DNA from: Blastococcus sp. CT_GayMR20
GTDB lineage: Bacteria; Actinomycetota; Actinomycetes; Mycobacteriales; Geodermatophilaceae
NCBI RefSeq assembly: GCF_004570345.1
Contig: NZ_SPQM01000119.1
Span: 1 to 15,197, forward strand
DNA length: 15,197 nt
Direction: 5' to 3'
The notes below the pieces were generated by a model, which did not search any database, had not been told where the DNA came from, and was given only the letters and a program-made list of their open reading frames with translations. Below, in pieces: positions 1 through 6,913 of the stretch. The translations under genes were made by a program, and so were the position numbers. How positions within the stretch are numbered: the stretch's first letter is position 1; the number at the start of each line of letters is the position of its first letter.

Positions 1-162
1 CGAGGGGGGATCGCCCTTCGTCGTACGGGCCTCGATGTTCCGGCGGGCAGCACGCGCCTCCTCGCGGAGGAGTGCGACCAGGGCGGCGCCGCCCAGCGCG
101 ACGCTGCCGCCGCCGTAGGCCGCGCCGGCCGCGAGCCGTCGCGCAGTCGCCGTCCGCGTCAC
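1..162 (-). CDS. SGNH/GDSL-type hydrolase, N-terminal fragment (cut by contig end)
   Basis: Only the first 54 codons are present, from a GTG at 162 read leftwards off the edge. The N-terminus has an Arg-rich start (TRTATARRLAAG), then a small-residue hydrophobic stretch (AAYGGGSVALGGAALVALL, about residues 14-33) that could be an uncleaved signal or membrane anchor, then a charged segment (REEARAARRNIEAR). From memory, actinobacterial SGNH/GDSL esterases often start this way, with AAYGGGG followed by LL.EAR.ARR. The catalytic GDS block and the rest of the domain are missing, so the family call rests on the leader alone. A purine-rich GGAGGG lies only 3 nt before the GTG. The gene is divergent from the DUF2252 gene. 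Another membrane-anchored exported protein is possible. Confidence 0.5.
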   Translation of the reverse strand, partial: MTRTATARRLAAGAAYGGGSVALGGAALVALLREEARAARRNIEARTTKGDPPS

Positions 163-196
163 GTGCCCTCCGCCCGGTTGCTGGTCCCTGTATTCC

Positions 197-232
197 TGTT
201 ACGCAGGTTATCGGCCCTTTACGGTGGTCCCT
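197..232 (+). promoter_or_regulatory. Possible leaderless promoter of the DUF2252 gene, in a divergent intergenic region
   Basis: TACGGT at 220-225 fits the actinobacterial -10 pattern TAnnnT and ends 7 nt before a GTG at 233. That spacing is typical of leaderless mRNAs. A weak -35-like TGTTAC lies at 197-202. The opposite strand holds a TAnnnT match (TAACCT, 205-210) that could serve the divergent hydrolase gene, about 40 nt from its GTG. The whole gap between the two genes is 70 bp, so both promoters must lie here. The exact boxes are inferred by eye. Confidence 0.35.
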
Positions 233-1603
233 GTGGCCCACTCACCCGCAGGTGTGACCCAGTCCACACCGCTGGACGAACGGGGGCGGCTGATCGTCGA
301 CGTCCTCGTCGATGCCTTCTCCGATCTGATGGCGGCCGATGCCGACGCCTTCCGGACGAAGTTCCGGAAGATGGCAGCCGATCCCTTCGCCTTCTACCGG
401 GGCAGCGCATGCCTGTTCTACGCCGACATGGCGGCGCTGGAGGATCGCTGGTGCGACGAGCGGACGTCGCGCGTGTGGATCCAGGGTGACCTGCACGCGG
501 AGAACTTCGGCACCTACATGGACAGCGCCGGACGGATCGTCTTCGACGTCAACGACTTCGACGAGGCCTACCTCGGGCATGTGAGCTGGGACCTGCGCAG
601 GTTCGCGGCCAGCTTCGCCCTCATGGCCTGGCGCAAGGCGCTCTCGGACGACGCCATCGCCGAGCTCATCGCGATCTACCTGCGCTCCTACCTCGACCAG
701 GTCGAGGCCTTCACCCGCTCCGACGAGGACCGGACGTTCGCCCTCGTGAAGGCCAACACCGAGGGTGCCGTGCACGAGGTCATCCTCGAGACGGCGACCC
801 GGACCCGGCTGGCGCTGCTGCAGCGGATCACCGTCGTGGAGGAGCACGAGCGGCGGTTCGCCGACCGGCCGCAGAACCGCCGCCTCGACGACGGGGAGCG
901 CGAGGAGGTCATGGCCGCGCTCGCCCGCTACCGCGAGACCGTCGTCCCACCGCGCCGGCGCCGCGATGTCGCCTACGACGTGAAGGACGTCGTCGGGACC
1001 GGCGGCTTCGGCATCGGCAGCGCCGGGCTGCCTGCCTACAACGTGCTGCTCGAGGGCTACGACCAGGCGCTGGAGAACGACGTCGTCCTGTCCATCAAGC
1101 AGGGCAACGTGGCCGCGCCCAGCCGGATCGTCGACGACCCGGAGCTGCGGCAGTACTTCGAGCACGAGGGGCACCGGACGGCGATGAGCCAGCGGGCGCT
1201 GCAGGCCAACGCCTCGCAGTTTCTCGGCCACACCGAGATCGACGGCGTCGGGTTCGTCGTGGCGGAGCTCTCGCCCTACGAGCTGGACCTCGACTGGGAG
1301 GACCTGACCGAGCCCGGGGAGATCGCCCCGGTGATGGCCCAGCTCGGGAAGGCGACGGCGAAGCTGCACTGCGTCGGCGACGCCGACAGCGACCACTCGC
1401 TGGTGCCCTTCCAGATGGAGGAGGCCATCACCGCGATGGTGGGCGACCGGCGCGAGGAGTTCGTCGCGGACCTCGTGGAGTTCGCGCACGACTACGCCCG
1501 GCGCACCCAGGAGGACCACCGCCGCTTCGTCGACGCATTCCGCGCCGGCGCGATCCCCGGCATCAGCTCGAGCGGCTCGCACCCGCTGCCGGGAGATCGA
1601 TGA
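233..1603 (+). CDS. DUF2252 domain protein, kinase-like motifs
   Basis: This 456-residue protein matches the DUF2252 family in length and motif order; no biochemical function is assigned. Visible motifs are FYRGSACLFYADM, then GDLHAENFGTY (about 85-95), then FDVNDFDEAYLGHVSWDLRRFAAS (about 105-128). The first and second resemble the catalytic loop (HxDxxxxN-like) and metal-binding Asp of aminoglycoside-phosphotransferase-type kinases. Further on, a glycine-rich GTGGFGIGS (about 255-263) is followed by VVLSIKQGN with Lys289, resembling a nucleotide-binding loop and its lysine. These appear after the catalytic-like motifs, not before. There is no signal peptide or membrane segment. Start choice: GTG 233 sits 7 nt after a TAnnnT box; GTG 224 and GTG 254 are in-frame alternatives and none has a good ribosome-binding site. 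Its 3' end overlaps the convergent acetyltransferase gene by 41 bp. Confidence 0.85.
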   Translation: MAHSPAGVTQSTPLDERGRLIVDVLVDAFSDLMAADADAFRTKFRKMAADPFAFYRGSACLFYADMAALEDRWCDERTSRVWIQGDLHAENFGTYMDSAGRIVFDVNDFDEAYLGHVSWDLRRFAASFALMAWRKALSDDAIAELIAIYLRSYLDQVEAFTRSDEDRTFALVKANTEGAVHEVILETATRTRLALLQRITVVEEHERRFADRPQNRRLDDGEREEVMAALARYRETVVPPRRRRDVAYDVKDVVGTGGFGIGSAGLPAYNVLLEGYDQALENDVVLSIKQGNVAAPSRIVDDPELRQYFEHEGHRTAMSQRALQANASQFLGHTEIDGVGFVVAELSPYELDLDWEDLTEPGEIAPVMAQLGKATAKLHCVGDADSDHSLVPFQMEEAITAMVGDRREEFVADLVEFAHDYARRTQEDHRRFVDAFRAGAIPGISSSGSHPLPGDR

Positions 1604-2033
1604 GCATGCCGACGTGCGGGCCGATGCCCGGCTTGTCGTACGGCTCGGTCACCACGGTGAAGCCGGCCCGCTCGTAGAACCCGGCTGCAGTGACCCGGGC
1701 GTCGCACCAGACGAGGTCCCCGCCCCGGGTCGTGACACGGGCCAGGCCGTCGTCCAGCAGCGCCCGGCCGGCACCGCTGCCGCGCACGGCCGTCTCGGTC
1801 GCCATGCCGCGGAGCTGCCAGGGGTCCTTCGCCAGCGGCCGCCACGGGCAGGGCGTGGGGGAGAACCGGACCACGCCGACGACGCGGCCGTCGGGGGTGC
1901 GGGCGGCGAGGTGGAAGGTCGCCGGGTCCTCGTCGCCGGGCCAGGTGACCTCGCCGCCGTTCGGCCGGAGGACCGCGCCGCGCAGTGCGTAGGTCTCCCC
2001 GGCCGGCACCTCGTCCACGGTCACGCTGCTCAC
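1563..2033 (-). CDS. GNAT family N-acetyltransferase
   Basis: This 156-residue protein has the size and layout of a single-domain GCN5-related acetyltransferase, which moves an acetyl group from acetyl-CoA to an amine; the substrate is unknown. Residues about 47-67 give strands FHLAART and RVVGVVRFSP. The acetyl-CoA motif A lies at about 74-95, with the pyrophosphate-binding loop R84-G-S-G-A-G89 followed by RALLDDGL. The motif B region WCDARVTAAGFYERAGFTVV (about 111-130) has the usual GFYERxGF signature. The C-terminus ends GPHVGMLIDL. The GTG start at 2033 is supported by AGGAGA 9 nt upstream, one of the few clear ribosome-binding sites here. It lies downstream of the ATPase-VWA pair on the same strand but is separated from it by two hairpins. 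Its 3' end overlaps the DUF2252 gene tail to tail by 41 bp. Confidence 0.88.
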   Translation of the reverse strand: MSSVTVDEVPAGETYALRGAVLRPNGGEVTWPGDEDPATFHLAARTPDGRVVGVVRFSPTPCPWRPLAKDPWQLRGMATETAVRGSGAGRALLDDGLARVTTRGGDLVWCDARVTAAGFYERAGFTVVTEPYDKPGIGPHVGMLIDLPAAGASRSS

Positions 2034-2048
2034 GCCGTCAGTCTCCTC

Positions 2049-2108
2049 GGTGCCGGAATGGCGGTTTCGGCACCTGTCCCAGGGTGCCGGAATGGCGGTT
2101 TCGGCTCC
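2049..2108. repeat. Two tandem 26-nt hairpins between the VWA and GNAT genes
   Basis: Two near-identical units lie at 2049-2074 and 2083-2108, 8 nt apart. A 23-nt core is identical in both, repeating with a 34-bp period. Each unit folds on itself: read on the coding (minus) strand, the 2049-2074 unit has stem GGTGCCGAAA, loop CCGCCA and stem TTCCGGCACC, ten pairs with one A-C mismatch. The other unit has one additional mismatch (GGA instead of GGT). They fill almost all of the 80-bp gap, starting 5 nt after the VWA stop and ending just before the acetyltransferase ribosome-binding site. There is no T-tract. They could be transcript-processing or attenuation stems, a double operator, or a dispersed REP-like element. 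Confidence 0.85.
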
Positions 2109-2113
2109 TGGGG

Positions 2114-4099
2114 CTAGTGGGCGCGGCGGCCGCGGCGCGTCCGCAGGTAATCGGCCACCACGTACTCGCCGAGGCGCTCGGCGTCGGGCTGGAACACCCG
2201 GCCTCCCGCGCGCTGGGTCAGGTCGTGCACGAAGTGGATCAGCCCCGGGTCCGGATCGAGGGCGAACACGTTCACGGTTGCGCCGGTGCGCGCCACCCGC
2301 TCCATCTCCGCCACCGTCCGGGCGATCGTCTCGGGCATCGGCGGCCAGCAGAAGAACGGCGTCCCGTCGTCCTCCAGGTGTGCGGTCGGCTCCCCGTCGG
2401 TGACCACCAGGACCACCGGCTCGGCATCGCGGTGATGGGCCAGGAACCGCCGGGCCAGCATCAGGCCGTGCTGCAGGTTGGTGCCCTGCAGGGTGTCGAC
2501 CGAGAGCTCGGCGAGGGTCTCCGGCCGCAGCACCTGGGCCGTGGAGGAGAACCCGATGATCTGGATCGCGTCCTGCGGGAAGCGGGTGGTCACCAGCGAG
2601 TGCAGCGCCATCGCGGTCGACTTGGCCGCGCCCCACGTGCCGCGCAGCGCCATCGAGTAGGAGAGGTCGACCAGGAGCGCGACCGCGGCCCCGGTGCGCC
2701 GCTCGGTCTCGACGACCTCGAAGTCGTCGACGGCGATGCGCACCTTCCGCTCGCCGTCGGCTCGGGGCTCGTGCGCCGTCCGCAGGACGGCGTTCTTCAC
2801 CGTGCGGACGACGTCCAGCGGCTGCTCGTCGCCGAACCGCCACTCCCGCGAGCTGCCGGTGAGCTCCCCGGCGGCTCCGGCGTCGGCCACGTCGTGCTCC
2901 CCGCGGCCGGTGGCGTCAAGCTTGGCGAACACCCGCCGCAGGGCCGTGGCACCCAGGCGGCGCACCGCCTTCGGCGAGAGCTCCAGCTTGCCGTCGGAGC
3001 GGTTGAGGAACCCCTGGCGTTCGAGCTCGCGCTCGAGCTGCCGCAGGGCGGCCAGGTCGTCGACCGCCGGCCGGCCGAGGGCGCGTTCGAGCAGTTCCTC
3101 GTCGATGTCGGCCAGCGAGGCGCCGGCGTACCCCTGCGACAGCTGGCTCGACAGGGCCTCCAGGTCGGCCAGCTCGGCGACGGCGCTGGTGGCGTCCCCC
3201 ATGCCCAGGGACTGCTCGCCGTCGGGCACCTGGCCCCGCTGGCCCCACGGAAGGTCCGGGCGGGCCTGCCGCAGGGCGTCCTGGAGGTGGGACATCTCGC
3301 TGGCCAGGCCCATGTCGGACATCGTCTGGGCCATCAGCTCCGACAGCTCCGCCCGCTGCTCGGGCGAGAGGCCGGCCATCATCCGTTCCTGCGCGGCGGC
3401 CCGCCGGGCGAGGGAGTCGATGAGCTCCTCGATCGACTGCGGGTCGTCGGGGAAGAACTGGCCGTGCTTGTCCATGAACTCGCGGAAGCGCTCGTCGGTG
3501 TCCTCGCCGCGGTTGTGCGCGTCGATGAGCTGCGAGAGGTCGGCGACCATGTCCTTGACGGCCTGCAGATCGGCCTCGGACGCGTTCTCCAGCGCCTGCT
3601 TCATGGAGGAGAAGGAGCTGTCGAGCACTTCGCGGCGCAGCAGGTCCTGGATCTGCTCGTAGGCCTGCCGGCCCTCCTCCGACCGCCACGGGTAGTCCTT
3701 GAGCGCACGGACGGCGCCCGCGGTGTCCTCGGGCAGGGCGTCGAGCTCGGCCTCGGCCAGCCGGGCGGAGTCATCGGGGTCGGGGAAGAGCGCGCGCTGC
3801 TCGGCGGAGACAGCCTGGTCGAGGAGTTCCCGGACCTCCTGCAGGGTGCCGTCCATCCGCCCGGCGGTGCGGGCCCGCCGGAGCCGTTCGCGCACCGACC
3901 GGCGGAGCTCGTCGAGCCCCCGACGTCCCTCGGTGCCGCGGCGGAGCAGCTCGCGCAGGGCCTCCCGCACGCCGCTGCCGCCGAGCACCGAGTCGCCGAT
4001 CTCGTCGACGGCGTTGCCCAGGTCGTACGGCGGCGCGAGGGGGTCCGGCCCGCCGTGCCACTGGCCGTACCGGTACCCGCGCGGGCGTCGTCCGGGCAT
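2114..4099 (-). CDS. VWA domain protein, partner of a chelatase-type AAA+ ATPase
   Basis: This 661-residue cytosolic protein begins with YRYGQWHGGPDPLAPPYDL (about 9-27). A long, mostly helical, charged and Gln/Glu/Arg-rich region follows (about 30-420). A von Willebrand factor A domain makes up the C-terminus (about 470-640). Its metal-ion site looks complete: DLSYS (Asp478, Ser480, Ser482), Thr540 in GTNLQHG, and Asp568 in VVTDGEP. VWA proteins of this kind bind Mg2+-dependent ligands and work with an AAA+ ATPase, as ChlD works with ChlI, or as MoxR-associated VWA proteins do in assembling or inserting metal into targets. The partner ATPase gene ends 4 bp upstream, so translation is probably coupled. 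From memory the pair resembles mycobacterial Rv0958/Rv0959; its target is unknown. No signal peptide or membrane segment is visible. The ATG at 4099 has no clear ribosome-binding site, which fits coupling. Confidence 0.88.
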   Translation of the reverse strand: MPGRRPRGYRYGQWHGGPDPLAPPYDLGNAVDEIGDSVLGGSGVREALRELLRRGTEGRRGLDELRRSVRERLRRARTAGRMDGTLQEVRELLDQAVSAEQRALFPDPDDSARLAEAELDALPEDTAGAVRALKDYPWRSEEGRQAYEQIQDLLRREVLDSSFSSMKQALENASEADLQAVKDMVADLSQLIDAHNRGEDTDERFREFMDKHGQFFPDDPQSIEELIDSLARRAAAQERMMAGLSPEQRAELSELMAQTMSDMGLASEMSHLQDALRQARPDLPWGQRGQVPDGEQSLGMGDATSAVAELADLEALSSQLSQGYAGASLADIDEELLERALGRPAVDDLAALRQLERELERQGFLNRSDGKLELSPKAVRRLGATALRRVFAKLDATGRGEHDVADAGAAGELTGSSREWRFGDEQPLDVVRTVKNAVLRTAHEPRADGERKVRIAVDDFEVVETERRTGAAVALLVDLSYSMALRGTWGAAKSTAMALHSLVTTRFPQDAIQIIGFSSTAQVLRPETLAELSVDTLQGTNLQHGLMLARRFLAHHRDAEPVVLVVTDGEPTAHLEDDGTPFFCWPPMPETIARTVAEMERVARTGATVNVFALDPDPGLIHFVHDLTQRAGGRVFQPDAERLGEYVVADYLRTRRGRRAH

Positions 4100-4103
4100 C
4101 GGA

Positions 4104-5579
4104 TCAGGCCCCGTAGACCGTGCGGGTGCCGTCGGTGTCCTTGGCCAGCCTGCGGGTCAGGTACAGCCCCTCGAGCGCGAACTCGACCGCGGCCGCCGCC
4201 TGCTCCGCGGACTGCTCGCCCTCGGGCACGCCCAGCCGGCCGAGCAGCTCGGCCAGCTTCGGGATGGTGCCGAGCTGGCCCAGCAGCGCCGGGGCGGGCA
4301 CCAGCTCTCCGGACTCGACTGTCTCCCCGCCGGTGAAGTGCTCCTGCAGTCCGGTGAGATCCAGCCCGGCGCAGCGGGCACGGAACGTCTGCGCCGTCGC
4401 CTGTCGCAACAGGTGCTCGAGCACCTCCACCTCGCGTTCGTCGTCCGGATCGGAGCCGGAGTCGGCGAACTCGACCTTGCCCCGGCTGGCGGGGACGACG
4501 CTCGGCAGGTCGACGACCCGCGCCACCGGCCGGGTCTCCCCCGCGATGGCGGCCCGACGGACGGCGGAGGCGGTGACCGTCTCGAGCCCGGCGATCGCGA
4601 AGCGGGCGCTGACGCCGGAGCGCTGGTCGACGTGGCTGGATTCCCGGACCAGCCGGGTGAAGCGGGCGATGATCTCGGCCAGGTGCTCCGGCACGACGGG
4701 GGCGTCGAGCGTGCCGTTGCCGCCCTCGCCGCCGGTCCAGCTGGTCTGCGCCTCCTGGTGCAGGAGCCGGATCTCGTCGGCCAGTTCCAGCGGGTAGTGG
4801 GTGCGCACCTCGGCCCCGAAGCGGTCCTTGAGCGGCGTGATGATCCGCCCCCGGTTCGTGTAGTCCTCCGGGTTGGCGCTGGCCACCAGGAGCAGGTCGA
4901 GGGGCAGCCGCACCCGGTACCCGCGGATCTGGATGTCGCGCTCCTCGAGCACGTTGAGCAGGGCGACCTGGATGCGCTCGGCGAGGTCGGGCAGCTCGTT
5001 GACGCTGAAGATGCCGCGGTTGGTGCGGGGGACGAGGCCGTAGTGGACCGTCTCGGGGTCGCCGAGCGTCCGGCCTTCGGCGACCTTGATCGGGTCCACG
5101 TCCCCGATCAGGTCGCCGACGCTGGTGTCGGGGGTGGCGAGCTTCTCGCCGAAGCGGTCGCTGCGGTGCAGCCAGCCGACCGGCGTGGCGTCGCCGTGCT
5201 CGGCGATCTGACGGTGGGCCCACACGCTGATCGGGTGCAGGGGGTGCTCGTTGAGCTCGCTGCCCACCAGCACCGGCGTCCACTCGTCGAGGAGACCGAC
5301 CAGCGTCCGGATCAGGCGGGTCTTGCCCTGGCCGCGCTCACCGAGCAGGACGAGGTCGTGGCCGGCGATGAGGGCGCGCTCGACCTCGGGGACGACGGTG
5401 TCCTCGAAGCCGACCATGCCGGGCAGGCTGGGCCGCCCGCGACCGATGCGGGCCAGGAGGTTGGCGCGGAGTTCGGCCTTGACGGGCGTGAAGGAGACGC
5501 CCGCGGCGCGGAGCTCGCCGAGCGTCGTGGGGGCGGGGGAAGGGGTGGCTGGGATGGCCGGGTCCGTCACCTCGACCAC
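4104..5579 (-). CDS. AAA+ ATPase of the magnesium-chelatase/MoxR type
   Basis: This 491-residue protein has a single AAA+ module. Walker A is GERGQGKT (80-87). A Walker B-like strand GIFSVNELPDL has Asn194-Glu195 where most AAA+ proteins have Asp-Glu. Sensor 1 is LLLVASANPEDY (Asn236). An arginine-finger region PLKDRFGAEV contains Arg253. The sequence NRGIFSVNELPDL...VQVALLNVLEERDIQIRG is the hallmark seen in magnesium chelatase I subunits and relatives. Automatic tools may also label such proteins sigma-54 interacting, but no DNA-binding or receiver domain is present. It probably hydrolyses ATP to remodel a target together with the VWA protein encoded 4 bp downstream. No chlorophyll or cobalamin gene is nearby, so a metal-chelatase activity is not supported by context. 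GTG 5579 is the longest start; GTG 5570 (giving VTDPAIPAT) is equally plausible. Neither has a Shine-Dalgarno site. Confidence 0.88.
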   Translation of the reverse strand: MVEVTDPAIPATPSPAPTTLGELRAAGVSFTPVKAELRANLLARIGRGRPSLPGMVGFEDTVVPEVERALIAGHDLVLLGERGQGKTRLIRTLVGLLDEWTPVLVGSELNEHPLHPISVWAHRQIAEHGDATPVGWLHRSDRFGEKLATPDTSVGDLIGDVDPIKVAEGRTLGDPETVHYGLVPRTNRGIFSVNELPDLAERIQVALLNVLEERDIQIRGYRVRLPLDLLLVASANPEDYTNRGRIITPLKDRFGAEVRTHYPLELADEIRLLHQEAQTSWTGGEGGNGTLDAPVVPEHLAEIIARFTRLVRESSHVDQRSGVSARFAIAGLETVTASAVRRAAIAGETRPVARVVDLPSVVPASRGKVEFADSGSDPDDEREVEVLEHLLRQATAQTFRARCAGLDLTGLQEHFTGGETVESGELVPAPALLGQLGTIPKLAELLGRLGVPEGEQSAEQAAAAVEFALEGLYLTRRLAKDTDGTRTVYGA

Positions 5580-5641
5580 GGTACGACGATCTTGCGCGTC
5601 CGGTCACGGGTGTCGTGCGCGCGGCCTGCCAGGATCAGGGA
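5580..5641. promoter_or_regulatory. Divergent promoter region between the AAA+ ATPase and ilvA genes
   Basis: Only 62 bp separate the two divergent start codons, so both promoters must lie here or extend into coding sequence. Toward ilvA, AGGA at 5631-5634 lies 7 nt before GTG 5642 and could be a ribosome-binding site. The overlapping CAGGAT (5630-5635) could instead be a -10 box for a leaderless transcript. Toward the ATPase, CAAGAT (complement of 5589-5594) lies 9 nt before GTG 5579. No -35 box or operator is convincing. Confidence 0.4.
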
Positions 5642-6880
5642 GTGTCCACGCCCGAGGTGCCCGGCGCCCAGCCAGCCCTGATCAGCGGTGCCGATGTCGA
5701 GGCGGCGGCCGCGCTGCTCGCCGACGTCGTCCGGCACACCCCGATGTGGCACTCGCGCGGGCTCGCCGACAAGGTCGGCGGTCCGGTGTGGCTCAAGTGC
5801 GAGAACCTGCAGCGCACCGGGTCCTTCAAGATCCGCGGGGCGTACACCCGCATCTCCCGGCTGACCGACGCGGAGCGCGCCCGGGGGGTCGTCGCCGCCA
5901 GCGCCGGCAACCACGCCCAGGGCGTCGCCCTCGCCGCCCGCCTCCTGGGTGCCTCGGCGACCGTGTTCATGCCGGAGACCGCGCCGCTGCCGAAGGTCGC
6001 GGCCACGCGGGCGTACGGGGCCGAGATCCGGATGCTCGGGCAGAGCCTGAGCGAACCCCTGGTTGCCGCTGCCGAGTACGCGGAGCAGACCGGTTCGGTG
6101 TTCATCCACCCGTTCGAGCACCGCGACGTCATCGCCGGCCAGGGCACGGTCGGCCTCGAGGTGCTGGACCAGTGCCCGGACGTCGCGACGGTGCTGGTGT
6201 GCACGGGTGGAGGTGGGCTGGTGTCCGGCATCGCGGCCGCCGTGAAGTCCCGCCGTCCGGACGTGCGCGTGGTCGCCGTCCAGGCCGAGGAGGCCGCCTG
6301 CTTCCCCGACTCGCTGACCGCCGGCCGGCCCGTCGCCCTGGACGCGATGACGACGATGGCCGACGGGATCGCCGTCGCCGCGCCGGGCGATCTCACCCTC
6401 GCCCACGTCCGTGGCCTGGTCGACGAGGTGCGCACGGTCACCGAGGAGGACCTCTCCCGGGCGCTGCTCTTCTGCCTCGAGCGGGCCAAGCTGGTGGTCG
6501 AGCCGGCCGGGGTGGCCGCCGTCGCCGCGGTCCTGGCCGACCCTGCCGCGTTCGCACCGCCCGTGGTCGCGGTGATCTCCGGCGGCAACATCGACCCCGT
6601 GCTGCTGCTCAAGGTCGTTCAGCACGGGATGGCCGCGGCGGGCCGCTACCTGTCGCTGCGCCTGCGCGTGCCTGACCGCCCGGGGTCCCTCGCCGCGGTG
6701 CTCGCCGAGCTCGCCGCCGTCGGCGCGAACGTGCTGGAGGTCGAGCACGAGCGCACCGACACCCAGCTGCACCTCGGCGAGGTCGAGGTCTTCGTCGTCC
6801 TGGAGACGCGCGGGCCGGACCACGCCGCCGAGGTCACGGCGACGCTGTCCAGGGCGGGGTACGCGGTCACCCCGAGCTGA
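5642..6880 (+). CDS. ilvA: Threonine ammonia-lyase (threonine dehydratase) with C-terminal ACT domain
   Basis: A 412-residue PLP enzyme that deaminates L-threonine to 2-oxobutanoate, the first committed step toward isoleucine. The fold-type II catalytic core spans about 1-330. It contains the PLP-binding lysine in TGSFKIRGA (Lys63), the substrate-loop SAGNHAQG (87-94), the phosphate-binding loop TGGGG (188-192) and SGGNIDP near 313-319. A single ACT domain (about 334-412, starting SLRLRVPDRPGSLAAVLAELA) would bind an amino-acid effector. This short single-ACT form is like actinobacterial IlvA and catabolic-type enzymes, rather than the E. coli form with a longer regulatory part. Sensitivity to isoleucine is therefore likely but not shown. 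GTG 5642 was chosen because AGGA lies 7 nt upstream; a GTG at 5615 would add nine residues. It is divergent from the ATPase and not in an ilv operon. Confidence 0.93.
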   Translation: MSTPEVPGAQPALISGADVEAAAALLADVVRHTPMWHSRGLADKVGGPVWLKCENLQRTGSFKIRGAYTRISRLTDAERARGVVAASAGNHAQGVALAARLLGASATVFMPETAPLPKVAATRAYGAEIRMLGQSLSEPLVAAAEYAEQTGSVFIHPFEHRDVIAGQGTVGLEVLDQCPDVATVLVCTGGGGLVSGIAAAVKSRRPDVRVVAVQAEEAACFPDSLTAGRPVALDAMTTMADGIAVAAPGDLTLAHVRGLVDEVRTVTEEDLSRALLFCLERAKLVVEPAGVAAVAAVLADPAAFAPPVVAVISGGNIDPVLLLKVVQHGMAAAGRYLSLRLRVPDRPGSLAAVLAELAAVGANVLEVEHERTDTQLHLGEVEVFVVLETRGPDHAAEVTATLSRAGYAVTPS

Positions 6881-6913
6881 GGACCGATGAGTTCCGGCGC
6901 CGGGCGCGGTCCT
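6880..6913 (+). terminator. Candidate terminator hairpin after ilvA
   Basis: AGGACCG (6880-6886, beginning on the last base of the ilvA stop) pairs perfectly with CGGTCCT (6907-6913). The 20-nt loop itself contains the self-complementary CCGGCGCCGG (6894-6903). There is no T-run, as is common for putative actinobacterial terminators. The position supports termination, the form only weakly. Confidence 0.35.

Noticed and set aside
242..1582. A 446-codon frame antisense to the DUF2252 gene
   Set aside because: It is a shadow frame; the DUF2252 motifs are unmistakable on the other strand.
2049..2108. A CRISPR array made from the two repeated units
   Set aside because: There are only two units with an 8-nt gap, much shorter than a CRISPR spacer, and no cas gene is present.
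1563..2843. A 426-residue version of the acetyltransferase extending upstream through the VWA gene
   Set aside because: The upstream 270 residues are Arg/Gly/Pro-rich out-of-frame translation of the VWA gene. A GTG with an AGGAGA site at the start of the GNAT domain is the real start.
1985..4336. A 783-codon open frame antisense to the VWA and ATPase genes, and its mirror at 10862-13213
   Set aside because: It is a GC-driven shadow of real genes. Its composition is Gly/Arg/Leu/His-rich without domain structure, and the opposite strand carries recognisable VWA and AAA+ motifs.
3699..5681. A 660-codon plus-strand frame over the ATPase gene (mirror 9517-11499)
   Set aside because: It is a third-position GC artefact opposite a conserved AAA+ protein, and has no start signal or motif.
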